Below, one piece after another: positions 12,801-27,800 of a DNA stretch of 64,000 nt. The translations under genes were made by a program, and so were the position numbers. Positions within the stretch are counted from its first letter, which is position 1, and each line of letters opens with the position of its first letter. Origin of the DNA: Aquatica leii (Eukaryota > Arthropoda > Insecta > Coleoptera > Lampyridae). Under the pieces are notes generated by a model. It made no database searches and was not told where the DNA came from. It saw only the letters and a program-made list of their open reading frames with translations. The stretch spans positions 53,068,837 to 53,132,836 of the forward strand of contig CM069438.1 in NCBI GenBank assembly GCA_035610365.1, read 5' to 3'.

Positions 12801-15800
12801 TAAAAAACTGCAGTCTAACATCCATCGAACCAAATACTTTCAAAAACCAAACGCGTCTAACCGTCTTATATTTACGAGAAAATAAAATCGGCGTAATTAA
12901 AAAAGACACTTTTTTGGGTCTGGATGCTTTAGAAATCTTAGATTTATCAGAAATGAAAATTCGAGAAATTCATCAAGGAGGATTTTCGGGTTTAACTAAC
13001 GTCGGTTATATCGATTTAAGCAACAACTTGATATGGAAGATAGAAGTTGGCGCATTTACTGGTTTGTATGCGCTTAAATTTCTAGATTTGCAAAACAATC
13101 GCATAGCGATACACCCTAATGTGTTTAATGGCTTAAACAACTTATACATGGTAAGCTTGCGCAACAACAAACTAAACTGGCCGATACACATGGACACTTT
13201 TAAAGGACTGCAAACAGTTTACGAACTGGATTTGTCATCGTTATCTATTATTTCGATCGAATCGGGAGCTTTTAACGACTTGGATAAACTAAGCAAGTTG
13301 AATCTATCGCAAAACGCCATTGAAGTTGTACACGAAAACGCTTTCACTGGAATGCCAAAAGTGACTACAATTGATCTGAGTTCAAATAAAATAACAGACA
13401 TCAAATCGAATGCGTTTATTGGACTTCACAACGTCTTAACATTAAATTTAAAAAATAACCGTATAACAAAACTTCACAAGAACAACTTCAGAGGTTTAAA
13501 ACGGTTAAGGAATTTAGAGCTAAATGATCAATCTATAGAAACAATTGAAATTGAGTCTTTCAACGGACTTGAAAAATTAGAGAGTTTATCTTTAAATAAC
13601 AACAAAATTACTGAAATTATAACTGGAACTTTTGATGAACTAGAAACATTGTACACATTAAACTTGAGCAATAACAAGATTTACAACATGACAAAAATGG
13701 TTTTTAAAAATCTTTTCCTTCTAAGAAGTTTAGATTTGACGAATAACGGATTAACGAACATAGAATCTAACTGTTTTTTAGGATTGAAATCGCTGAACAC
13801 GTTGGAACTAAGTGGTAATAATATTACAGTGCTTCATTCTTCAACGTTTAATGGACTAACGAGAATCTCCATCTTAAACTTGACTAACTTAAACATACGA
13901 GAAATTGAAGATAAAGCCTTTATAGGTACTAATCAGTTAAACGTTTTGGATTTACGCAATAATCCTGTTGCTCGTCTAAAAACCGGGGGCTTTCGAGGCG
14001 CCACTGCTGTTACAGACTTGTACTTAAATACAGCAGTGACTTTTATCGAACCAAATTCGTTTGACGGTCTGAAACTTCAATCGTTGGTTTTGAGCAAAAT
14101 CACAATAAAAAATTTACAAGAAAACACATTTAACGGACTAAATAGTTTAGAAAAGTTAAGATTTGAAAATTCGTTCATAGATACTATTAACCAAAACGCT
14201 TTCCAAAATTTGAGTAATTTGAAATACTTAGAAATAGTAGAAACCAAAATACGACGTATAGAAAAAAATGCATTTTCTCAGCTAGATAATCTCAAATGCA
14301 TCGTGTCTTATAATAATACTTGTGTCGAAGAACGATATAACTTAAGCAAACTTTCCATCAATGAAATTGAAGTTGGAGCTTTTAATGGCGTCAAAAACTT
14401 ATTCAAAATGTCTTTACACCTCGATGATAACAAACTCATCAAGATTCAATCCAATAACTTCATAGGCATGGAAGAAATCAAACAATTATCAATTACCAAC
14501 AACCAAATCGATACGATAGAAGTAAATTCGTTTGAAACACTAATTAATCTGCAAGATTTAAACTTGGCGTCAAATAAAATCGCGACCTTACCACCAGGCG
14601 CACTAAAAGGTCTTACTAACGTATCGAGACTGGTTTTAAGCAAGAACAACATCAAATTTTTATCATCAGATCAATTTCAAGAATCGAAAAATCTAAAATA
14701 CTTAGACTTATCACACAATTTTTTAACGGAGTTATCCGATAACACTTTTACAAATGTCTTGTTGATGTGGTTGAATTTAAGTGCGAATCTTCTTAGCGAA
14801 CTTAAGATAAATACGTTCAAAGATCAGCAATCTTTAAATTCGTTAAATTTGTCCAACAATCATCTAACCGAGTTAGATGTTAATGTTTTAAAAGGTTTAC
14901 AAAGTCTCACATACTTAGATTTAAGTTTAAATCATATAAAAAACATATCTTCATCGATTGTAACAATTCTGCCGCATATCTTACGACTCAACATAAACGG
15001 AAACCACTTTCCATGCGATGAACTTGAACTTTTCCTTTATAAATTGTACACTAATAGTATTGGTTTTGATAAAAGTAACAGCGCTAGTACTTTAGGCAGC
15101 GTAAATGGAATCACCTGTATACCAACGCAAAATCCAATACAAATTGATTGCAACAAAGAAAATATGGAACATTTAGAAAACGCTCTAAGTAATACCAGCG
15201 CTCAATTAAATTTTCTGGTTGAAGAATTCAACAAAACAGAAGAAAAACCAAATTGGAACCCGTACTTTACAAAAATGGAAGATAAATTGAACAAGTTAAT
15301 TAGTAAATTCAAAAACCCGTCCAAAGGTCGTAAACGAAAATTATACGATGTGGATATTTACCAATCGTTTCTTATTATACTGTGCGTAATATTTTGCTTG
15401 TCGCAAATTTTAGGTTTTTACAAAAAATGTTCGATCACTCCAGCCAATATTCGATTTCGAAGACAGCAATCTGAGATTGAATTGTTTGCTGGTACCAATG
15501 TTGTAAACCCAAATGTGTAAATGTATCCTAGTTAAAGTTTAAATAAACGTTTAAAACAAATGCTTCATCATCTTCTTTCTTAAAAACGGATCTAAAGGTA
15601 ATTTACAATTTTTGTTTTATTTCAGACTCAAGTTTGTTGGTGTATTGTTTTATTTGCGTATTTACAAACGCATGTTAATAAACGTAAAAGACACTTAAAA
15701 AAAACGTAATAATTATGTTATATTATAAACGTTTGATTAACGTTCCATGAAGGTAATCTTAGGTTTAGGGTACATATAATTCACAAAAACCATTTTTAAC

Positions 15801-18800
15801 CCTTAATTATATACAATATTTTATTATTTTAGTCTACAAGGATACATTCTACATCGCTAAGGAAAATTTTGCCGCCATCACGCGCGTTGCCTCGCGTCAA
15901 CATGCGCTCCTTAAAAATTAATTGCGTTCAACGTTGCCTCCATTCTTAGAGACAGCGCTCAGAAGATGAGAAGGAAACGAACTTGCCGCCCTGACCTTGT
16001 AATTTGAACTGGCGGTGAATGGTTTGATCAATTCTGAATTGTTGGTTCAGCAGATTTTACAGGTGGCTGTGTAGTTACCTCTTTGGCATGTAAAAAAAAG
16101 GCTGCTTTCAGTCAATCAATTGATACACTTTGGTATGTGTCACGATAATTTACAATTTTGAAGTACTTTTCTTCTCGTTGGTTATAGTACCCTTCGGATA
16201 TCATCAGTTCGTATAAAAACATGGGAACAAACCTTTAATTCAGGATGCACAAAAATGCTACTGCTATTACGATGGGTACCGAACTCATGTGATCTTTCAA
16301 TTTTGCTACTAAAGCAGGCGTACTTGACGATTCTGGCTCACACAAATCCAGTAAGTCAGCTGGAAGTCTAATTGGTTCACCGTACGCCAGCTCAGCTGCT
16401 GTGGTATTAAATTCTAAGACTACATACAATCGAAGTCCAATTAAAACCAAGAGAACTTTTCCTACCTAGTCATCGGTCAGTTGAGCCTTTAACGCAGTTT
16501 TTAAGACACGGTGCCATCTTTCTATCTCCCTATTTGCTTGGGGGTGGTTTTATTGTGACAAATACCAAATTGCTTTGTTAACACTTCAAATTAGTGGCAT
16601 TCGAATTACCGACCTTTGTGTGTGTTTATTATGGATGGTACTCCAAAACGTGCGATCTAAATTGAAAGTAAAGTTTCTGCTACTGTTTCTGCCGAGATGT
16701 CGCTGATTGGTGTCGTTTCCGACCATCTTGAGAATCTATCTATTACCATTAACAAATGTGTGCAGTTCTTTGATGGTGACAAAAATTCAATTAGATCTAC
16801 ACTGATCTCGGAAAATCGTTTTAAAGTTTTATCGTACGTCCTAATTTTACTTTGAGTGTACCTTGTTATTTTAACCCGTTCTGAAAAGATACAAGACTTG
16901 GCTCATGGAGTTACATCTTTCTTAAGAGAAAGCCACGCGTATTTTTGACGCACCAGATCTACTGAGTCTTTGATATCTGGGTGTGCCAGATCATTCAGAG
17001 TGTCGTAATGATTGGAGAACATACGGTTTGAGATCACAAATCAGTTTTTGGTTATCTTTCAGGATTATGGTTTGGAGTTGCAAAAAAATAGGTGAGTCTT
17101 TTAATGCCCGTGAAACAGGATCTACTGGTTGTAATTTAACCATTTAGTGAAATGATATGCCGGAGGATGCTTTTAGTGCACAGATACGTGAAACAGCATC
17201 GGCTACTATGTTTTATTTGCCAACCACGCGTCGTATTGATGTAAATTATCCAATAAAGTCAAGATGTTTGAGTTGCCGTGGTGAAGCTTTCTCAGGTCGT
17301 TGTTAAAAAGCGAACGTCAATGGCTTGTCGTCCGCGTATATAGTAAAATTACGACCTTCTAGCATATATTAAAAATGCTTTACTGCTGAGTATGCCGCTT
17401 GAACTTCTCTGTCCTATGTGCTGTAACTCGTTTGGAAAAGTGTTAATTTTTTTTAAGAAAAAGGCAAGAGGTTCAGTCACTTCATTTCTGATTTCTCAGT
17501 GTTGCGCCCATTGCACGAAAAGCATCCACGTACATAAACCACGAGTCAGAAAGGTAAGCAAATAGTGTAGCACTTTCAAGGTCACTCTTGGGTTCTTCTA
17601 ATGCCTGAAGAGTATTTGTAGTCCATTCCACCGCTCTCTTATCACGTTTCTTAGAGGTTGAATAATTCTGCTTGTGTTTTAACCGAATAGAAATCGCCGA
17701 TAAAAATTTATCATACCCAAGAATCTTCTTGAATCTGCTACACTATTCGGCCGTTGAAACTACAGTATCGCTTGTACCTTTTTCGGTAAGAGCTTACTGC
17801 TCTCCGTTGAGACTAAGTAGTCTAGAAACGATGCGTCTGAAGTTTCCAATACACATTTTGATCCGTTGATATGAGCCTCACTTAATCTTTTATAAACTAA
17901 TTTTAAGTAGGCTTCTTCATTGAAGGGCGTTACGTAATCCAAATGGAAGTCTGAGAAATTCGAATAAGCCAAATGGAGTGATGACGGATGTTTTCGGTAA
18001 GTTTGGGTACAGTGCAAATAGATCTGAGTATTTTTGTTGCGAAGCGACAAGGTGTTATTAAAAGAGGCTGTGTTTTTTAGACATACCAGTTGAGAGGTAC
18101 TGTCTAGTAGTCGTTTACTTCTTAAGTGTATGAGTAACACCAGTTAATTAAAGAAGTCTGCGCCAATAATGAGCGGGCTAACTTCGGCAATGGTAAACGG
18201 CCATTTGTACTACATCCTCATGTTTAACCCGACCCTTAGTAGTTTCTCACAGAAAGTTTTTTAGTTGAACCGTCTGCAGCAAATGGTTTACGTTTACTCA
18301 CGGCAGAGTGTTCTTTATGCGTAAGCGGAATACAAGAAATGTCAGCAACCGAGTCGACAAGAAATCGCATGCAGGTTTCTCCATCAGTTATAAAGAAGCG
18401 GCTTGATTTAAAGTGTCTTTGTTCCGTTTCCGTTTCCATTTGACGACATTGAACACATTTGAATTTTTCTCTGTGGATGCGTCCGCGCAAGTTTGAACAA
18501 TACCGCAACGAAGATACAGCCACGGTTAGCTTTTGAAACTGTTTCTCAAGACGACTAAGGCGGTCACACCCTGAGTCTTTAGTGTTGTCTGTAGTTGCAC
18601 TAACAAACGAAGTCGTAGGAGTTGCTAGCTTAAGAATCTTGTCATTATAGAATTTTGTCAGAATGCCTAAACTAGTGGTCTGCACTGGTAAGCAGGCGTT
18701 GGAGAAACATTGTGCGTAGAAAATTGTCTTTGATTTTGTCTCCGGATAGGTTCCTCACTTTACATTCTCACACTCCTATAACAAAAATTTTGCCGCCAAC

Positions 18801-21800
18801 GGTATACGGTTACAGTGATATATGAATTATAGTAACTGTTTGTTATTTTGCTTAGCTTGTTGTATTGTGTTTTTGTTTAGTAAAATAGTTTAGTAATAGT
18901 GTAAAATAGTTATAAATTAATCGTTAGAAGAGAGTAAAAAAATTGCACAGCAGAAGACACGGATGACAAAATTATCGCTTTCGTCGAACAAAGACAAGCA
19001 CAAAGGACCACAGAAACGAAATACGACATAAATCGGAAATGATAGAATATAAAGTCAAATATACGTTTTTAAAAATTCTTTATCAATAAGTACGCTGCAA
19101 TTGGTCTATTTCAAATTTTATTTATAGTGGTATGCGTTATACTTCGATCGACTAACGATCATAGTTCTCAATTAAAACTTTACCATTACATATATAAATA
19201 ATAACTTTATTGTAATAGCAAAGGCTTCCACGGCCGAAGTCTATACTAAGATGAGGACGTCTTCCGGGTTTGAACCGTGTCATTGTTGTAACAAAAGTTG
19301 CCAACGTTTTGCTCACTTTCGTGACGGGCTTCATCAAGGCGTGAGAGAAATCGAAGAACTCAAACAAGCAACCGAAATCTAACTAAAAACTTCTTAAAAG
19401 TTACTTAATCAACTTGTGAACCAAGCCAGATTCTAAACTTCATAAAAGAAATAGTCTATGTATATAAAGAAGCATTGTCACAGCTGGTTAAGCTCGACTT
19501 TGATTGGATTGTGGTTGAAAGGGGGCGTGTTTTTGATAAAGGAGTAATGACTGGGAACCAAAGATGAGATATCTTGATACCATAATCACGATTGAAGTTA
19601 TTGGGATGTTTAATGATTTCTATGCACTCTTGGAATTTCCTGTTGAAAAAGAATCGAAATTTGGCAATCACCGAAACGTTATCAAAATCTATCTTGTGAA
19701 CTGTGGTAAAATTGTTTAGCAACCACAGACTTAGAAATATGCCTTTTCTTTATACAACGATCATGTTCTGAAATGCGAGTAATGACGGAACGACCGGTTT
19801 CCCCCAATATAGACTAAACGACATGAACAAGGAATTTGGTATACACCTTGAGATGAAAGTGTAGGAAATTTGTCCTTGGGAGAAAGAAGAATCTGAGAGA
19901 TTTTGCCTGTCGAGTTAAATATGAGTTTAATTCCATTCTTACGAAGAAGTTTTTCTATGTGATCTGTAACCTTGTAAATGTAGGGTAAAAAAGCCAATTT
20001 CGGATTGGATTCGAGAGTAGAAATGTTCTTAGGTAATCGAGTACATGGATGTAGACGATGATTAACAACTGTATGAATATCTCGCTTTATATAACCATTG
20101 TTCACTAAAGTTCTAGTAAGATGACGGAGTTCCGAGTCTAGATTTTCAGGTTGGCAGATAGAAAAACCACGATAAACCAAAGATTCAATAACAGAACGTT
20201 TCTGTGCAGGATGATGGTGAGACGAAGCATGAAGACATCTGTCCGTATGGGTGGGTACAATAACGTCTTTAAACTTAACAAATGTAGTGATACCTAATTA
20301 AAACTACTTAGATTGTAGTAGTTTGATAATATTTTATTACAATTGCTAAGCATGCATCTAAGCAACTTACCTTTAGTGAATCGGGCCATGATGGCTTAGG
20401 ACTGGGAGCAGCTGTATCCGCAGTAACCGGCAGCAATTTTCTTTGGAACAAAATTAACACACAGTCCATAATTCGCATAATAAGATGTGGTGGCCGACCC
20501 AATTTCCGCACTGTAGCTATATGCGCTGGCTTGATAGTATTAAGCGCAGCTTCAGCTTCTTCCAATGCAGGTTTAGCTGCTTCTAGTTTCTCTTCAGCGA
20601 GTGCCTTTTCTTCCGCAATCGAAGACACCAAAATTTCGGCTTTTTCTTTAACAATCTGTACTTGATTTTTTACAATCTCTGCCTGGCTTGCTCTTTCAGT
20701 CACCTAAACCAAATGCAACATATTACTGTATACACCAGTAATCTACCATTTTTACCTCCGTCAAAACGCGTTCAGCTCTTTGCGATGCGTCAGCAAGTTC
20801 TTTTTTCATTGCAGCCAACTCTTTTTTTAGAATTTCAACCGAAGCAGAAGCTTCCGCCAATTTCTCTAAACCGGTATCCATTCTCAACGCTCCGTTGTTA
20901 AGCTCTTCGCGTTTGTTCTGATAAATACTTTTATAACCCGCTATAAAGTTTAAGTACGATTTAGGAGTAACATGAGTAGCACGTCTAAATCTTTGAAAAT
21001 ATTCAAGTGATGTTTCGGTTACGATATCTTGAATAGACCCGAGCGCTTCGACCAACTCTGTTTTTACTTGTGATGTGCAGGTAATGTCAAAACTGCTAAG
21101 AAAATGCTTAGCTACTGAAACTAGAGCATCTTTAGGCCACGGTTGAAACCAATCTAAAGTACATCCCGAAATCAAAGCGGGAAATCTCATAGCGCGACTA
21201 CGAAATTTTTTCCCGACCTAAAACCAACAACTCAGAAACTATAAAAATAAATACTTACTTACTGGAGAAAAACACAAAACCACGTGTAAGTTTTGGCAGG
21301 TTCTGTTCATAAAATACTCCATCACCAATTCTTGGTTTAAAGTTCTTTTCGGATTCTCTCTACGCATTATTGGGGTTAACTCTTGAATAATTTCAGACTG
21401 TTCGTCTTTAGTAAATAAATTCGAAATTACGCCCGATGAAAGTATGTTATTTAAATATTCCAAAAATCCTTCTTCCTTTATGTCTAAATCTGTGAAAATA
21501 AACGTGGTACCTTTTGCCTGACACCCGCATGATCGATACAGAGCTTTGATATCTTCAAGAAAATTAGCTATGTTGTACGATCGTGTCAATGTAATTTGGA
21601 AGCTTTTATAACCAGCTATAAACGTTGATAATTTTGTCAAAGATTGTTTACCACTACCGCCAACCCCTACAAGCATAACATTTCCTCTCGGATGACGAAT
21701 AACCCGCGAAATTTTCACTAAATGTAACATCGCATCGGGGAAAAAAACCAAGTCCATACCGGAACCACGTACCATTTCATTAAACTGCGTCAAAAACATA

Positions 21801-24800
21801 TCTAATCGTTCTCTTAACTCATCATCGTCATTCACCGGTTCGTATACTTTAGGAAGTTCCATATCCGCGTCTTCTCCTTCTTCGCCCGTGGGCTCAGGAG
21901 CATCTCTGCCGTAATCATATTATCAAAGTGAGATTGAGTTAAAAAAGATTACCTCATAAAGTCAACAAAAACCGGATTGGGTAGTGACATAGTCCTATAC
22001 TCCATCCCCATTTCTTCCTCAATCATTGTCAGAATATTTTCATCAAACCATATCTTATCTTCAATAATAGTAAATCGATCGGAAAACACACGAGTACATT
22101 CGTGTTTCCACAAAATCATCAAGCAACTTTCGGAATCAATCACTGTTGATAAAGTGCCAACCTTAAATTTAAATTTTAAATTTTAATCATCAGCAAGAAA
22201 AAAATGCGTACCATGCCTTGCCAAATTCTAGACAAATCACGCAACGAAAATATATAGTGAAATTTTGCAGGCGTCGGAAGTAACTTGGCTCTAGTTACGC
22301 TCCAGAGTTTTCGCGTTAGGGGTATCAAGGTTTTTATTAAGTTTCTGACTTCAACGATGAATCCTCTTTTAACGTTATAATGTCCTTGTCCAATTACGTT
22401 AAAGATTTTATCGATCGATGCATCGGTTGGCAGAGGACAATTGAAGATGCAAAAGTGACGCTTTAATCTCGATGGAATGTCGTTTCGCCCGCCACCTATA
22501 ACTAAAATCAGTATTTTATTAACCTTTTCAAAGTTTACCTGGATGTCCCATGGCTGCCACAAACTGTACGTCGACAATTTGTATAAACTCTCCAGGTTTT
22601 TCTAAACTATAAAAACCGCTCATGTCCATAGTTTGTCGTACAATTTCGTTAGTTATCTACAAAAAGTAATTTATAACGTAAAATAATCTTTATTCTGTTT
22701 ATCTAAACCGGTATTTGTTTACATTAAAAGCACGTACGCTTATACGCCGCGGGTACTTTATCTATTTAGCTCAGCACACACGTTAATCACTTAGTGATTT
22801 AAAAGCGACCGTTTTCTTAACTTCCGACTTCGAAAAAAAAACTGACCTTAGCTCTTTGAGAACGTTTCAATAACAACGATAGTGAATGTAAAAACGTACC
22901 TGATCACCCCAACAATTGATTTCGGGTAAGTTGATATCGTCAATGAATGCAATTAGTTTTTTCGCACCAGGGGGGCCAAAAGTGTTGCCCATGCGTTTCT
23001 CTACATAACTCTCAATTGTTTTTTGAAATTGATACGGCGACGTTGCACTCGAAAAATTGAACGAGCGGATTAGGTATACTTCAGAGTTCGCTTTTTTCAT
23101 GTACGCTTTAATCATAACAGTTTTTGCCGAACCTTGTTCTCCAATTAGTAAAACAGCTTTAGCTTGCTTGGAAATAATATCAATCAAATAATCAACGCGC
23201 ACGTTATCCGTTATAGGAATCAGAATATTTGAGTAATCCGGCGTCGCCATTTCCGGATATATGTAATTAGTAACGCGCTTGCTCCATAACTCCCAATCTC
23301 CGTTTGTGTTCACTACATAATCAAAAACAGTTGCCTGTTGGAGAAGTTTTACTAAGCAATAATATTATAACTCTGTGTACATACGTTCAAGTTTTTCGAA
23401 TTATTTACGGGTAAGTCTAAATCCGGTAGTTGGTCTTTGAGAAAATTATCAAATTTAACTCTATCTTGTGTTTCTAACAAAGAGCCTAAACCCCAAATCA
23501 AAGCAAAAACATAAATTTTTGCTAAATGTTCTTCGGAAAATGTTTCGATTTCGGTTTTGAGCAAGTCTTCAGTAAGCTCGTCTTCGTCCCCATGATCAGA
23601 TTTTGCAGTAGATACATCTTCATTTCCCACTGCAGGTGTAGGAATCAATCCTATAATAATAATAGTAATCAGAAAGTAAATTTGGAATAGTTATATACCA
23701 CCTTCTAATAGATTCAGTATTTGCAGAGTGACGTTACATTGAAGCACGTTCATCACCAAAATAAGGTTTTGAGTCACCCAACTATAGAGAGTGTTAAAAG
23801 ACTCTTGGAAAAACTTATAAAATACTTCTTGTTCTTTTGGAGATCTTCTGTTCAACCATGCTTTAACAACAGGTTTCCAAGTAAGACCCGACGAACTCAT
23901 ATAGACCATGCCGTTTCGTGATACAGTAGCTGGGGAAGCATTATCGATATTGTGTGGCTCAAATATAATTTTGCATGTAGGCGCCATAGATAATCGGTCA
24001 CCGTTAGCCAAAGTCAATGTTTTGTTATCATCCAAAACAGAATTTAAATTTTCTATCCAGATGCTGTCGACCGGCCCGTCAAGTACCAACCAAACGTATT
24101 CCCCTAAAAAAATAAAAAAATCAACGATGTCTTACGAACAGCAAACCAACACCAAATTAAAAACCTTCTTTTGATTTTAAAGTTTTTCTCCACATCGCGG
24201 AAAAAATACCGTCAGTCCAATCGTTAGTAGCAACGTCTAGGCGGCCAAACATTTGAGCAGCGGTGATTGCTTTAGGATTCATTCTCATTTCTCTGTAAAA
24301 CACCGGATAAGAATCAATATAAACGAAAGACATAATATACTTGTGCGCTTTTCCTAATTGTGTTAGTGCTTTCATTAAAATCTGAATACAAGTGGTTTTT
24401 CCAGCACCTGTCGGTCCAAGCGTCATAATTCCGTGTCGTACTCGTTGAGTTTCGTAAAGCTACAAAAAAAAATTATAATTTGAAGACTTATACAAAATAT
24501 TACCTGAATTAATTTAATTTGCCAAGGTGCATGATTAACTAAACCAGCTTCTTCAACTTGAGTATTAATTGCGAGTTCCAGTTCAGGATAAACCGTTTTT
24601 TCTAAAGTTTGGCTTGGGAATAAATCAGACACTAGAGAATTAAATAATGGCTCGTCTTCGTCAATTAATTTTGACAGATTCATGTCGCGCAAGACTCTCA
24701 TTACGATAGTACTTTCAGTGTCTTTCTGATTAACTCTTTTGGAAGCACCTAATGTTCGCAAAACTGATAAGATGTTGCGTAGGCCAAAATCATAATGCAC

Positions 24801-27800
24801 TTGTTTTGTCAACTGTTCTTCGCATAATTTATACAAAGTGTAGAATTTTCTCGCCAAGGTGATATTTTCTAAAAACCCGCAACTAGCTAATTTCACTCTA
24901 ATGATTATTTGTCGATCGGGCACCATCATTGCCACTGTACGGAACTGTATTTTAAGATTTTCTGGGAGTTCCTTTCTGCCAGCATAACCAGGATTCTGAT
25001 ATAATAATGATTAGCAAGTTTAATGAAATTTTTAAAATATTACCATAGTGATAAAAATACCAAACTCTGAACATAATTCTACAGTGTCTCCATCTGTGAA
25101 TACAAAAGTTTTCTTTTTTTCTTTTTTGGCGCTTAACACAACAGCTACTTGCTGAGCTGCTACCGAAAGCACAGGCAACTCTATACGGTTAAACTCGTCA
25201 AAACAACCCCAAGAGCCCGATTGTGCCAAGCCTAAAATCGATGCTAAATTTTGTGTTTTGATATAAAAATAAATACCTTTGTAAATGCGTCCCAAGCCTC
25301 GATAATCCATCTGATCTGAGCAGTTAAATACAACCACGTATTTTGCTAAAGTTTTGCCCATATCTTTAACAGTCTCGGTTTTGCCAGTGCCAGCAGGCCC
25401 GCAAGGAGCACCTCCCATACTCATCGATAACGCTTGCGCCAAAGTTATGTAGCATCTAAAATCCATTAGACAAGAAAAAATTCAATAATCTACTCACCTG
25501 TCAGTTAAAGGAGTAATAACTAAGCGATCTGTACATCCCAAATACTCGTTTTGGTACGAAAAGATAACATCCGTTATAATAATTAATGTCTTGTCGGCTT
25601 CGTCTTTAAAATAAAAACGACATTGTTTCAACCATTCAAAATCATTAACGTGCCTGATATTTAATCGACACTATAAAACGAAACTTTGACAATGACACAA
25701 ATAACAATAATTACTTACCAAAATATCAAAAATATCTCTTTGATGAACATGAATTGTAATTAAAGTTTCATATTTGGTACGCTCTATCTTCGTCAAGTCT
25801 TTAGTCGTTTGATCTATGAGAGTGTTTAATAGTTCCAAAAACTTATTATTTGTTTCTGCCATAATCTTTTTATCAGCACGCGCTTGCATCAGTGCTAATT
25901 CGGAATCGCGCGTCCAGATCATTTGTAAGCCTAGAAGACCTATTTGCGCAGGTAGTTTATCCAAAAAAGCAAGCACGTTAAAAGTAACGTCGTTAATGCT
26001 TACATTTGCTTGCCGAATAATTGAATGCAAAGATAATTGTGATATTACCAAAAGCTGTGTTAGCCAAGTTTCAACACTACCCTCAGCTCGCACTGCTTTT
26101 TCCAGAGGTATAACCTCATTTTCAGACGAAACAATTGCTGTCATTTTGTTGTATTCAATATCATGAAATCTTACCCAACGAGTGTTATCAAATATCGATA
26201 AAAGATGATTTTGAATAGTGTGCGAATCAGACGCTTGGCCCAAAATCTCCAACAGTGCTGGGTCAGACACAAAGAAAAACCTAGGAAACATCATTCGTTT
26301 TTTTTCTAAATAACCGCTAAGAGACTTTTGACATAGTTCCAGTTGTTCTTGAAGATGTGGTAACAACTGCTTAAGCAAATCGTCTCCGACGCAGCACGAA
26401 ACAACTCCAGGTGTTTCGTGCGCACGCTGCATAATTTTTTGCCAGGATTTATCAATTTTTGAAAAGCGTTTGGCTTCTTTTGGTAATTGCTTAGCAATGT
26501 CACCACCGACAAACACCGCTTCTAAATACACCCACATGTTTTGTACGAGTAACCAACGTTCTAAGATCTCATTAGTGTTAGACAAATCGTGAACCCATTG
26601 CTGAATTTGTTTCCGAAATGGTGCATTATATCTAAAATTGTTTATATATAAAGGAAATATAAGAAAAAGAAGAATACCTGTTAGATAAAAGTGAGCCTAA
26701 GATCATTAGACTGTCTTCTAGTTGTCCAATCGTCTCGGCAGTAGTATCACCTCTAAGTAACAACTCGCCTCTGTTATTAAACGTCATAAACGTTAGTTCG
26801 TGCACCGACCATTCATTAGTGACCTGTCTTAGTTTTGCTTCAATATCGCGCTCTTTCATTGCTGAAATGCAAATATCCTACAACAACAATATTGTTATTT
26901 TTATAAATCAGTTTCTCACCTCGATATCCTCTTTATGCTGCAATAAAGGCGCTTCTAAAATGTTTTTCAAGCAAAACCCATCGCTTTCTAACTCAAACAC
27001 ATAGTGCAAAGCGTCCATGATTCTTTGCCAATGTCTAGGTTTCATCGCTTTGTTGGCCATGAGCTCCAACAAAGGGCACATGTCATTAAAGTCGTCGATA
27101 GTTTTTTTAAGAGCAAAAAATGCGGGCCATTCTTTAAGACCTTTTGGCAATTTGCGACATCTATTTTGGAATTCCATTAGTTCATTATTAATCTCCTCGA
27201 TGTTGACTTCGCCCCAAGGTATATCGTAATAACTGTTGACTCGGTCGATAACGTCGTTGTATAACTTATACAGTTTTTGAAGTAAATTAAGTTCTTTACG
27301 TATTTGTGCGAGTTCTGGGTAATCGGTAGTTGGTAGACCAAACAATTCTTCTCCGCTTTGATACGTTTGTAACTTTCGCCACATTCCATCGAAACGGTTC
27401 TAAATACTTTCTTATAGAATTACTAAAAAAAAACTACAAAAAACTATACCTGAAATAGTATTAAACGATCTGAAGCTTCGCGCGGTGCTAGTCCAGATTC
27501 CATAGGACCAGAGTTTTTATATTCGTTGCAATAATCAATTTTATCTTGTTTGAATCTAGCCAAATTTGTGTGTAACTCTTCTTGAAATTGTGGCTGCATA
27601 GAAAGGAGCTGAACGTTTACGTTAAGAGCTTTGGCCATAAGTCGAGTCCACGTATAGCGCAAATTGTCGACTTGCTCTAAAACTGTCTGTTCTACTACTA
27701 CCTCGTAGCGTGTGAGTATGTTAAATGCTTCTTCAATAGGCTCAATTTTCAGTTCCATGTCCACTTCTTGCTCGCGAGTTTTCTTTAAAGTTTCCATGAT

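Noticed and set aside
12526..14655. Several antisense frames of 60-127 codons opposite the LRR gene
   Set aside because: They mirror the periodic LRR codons and have no independent support.
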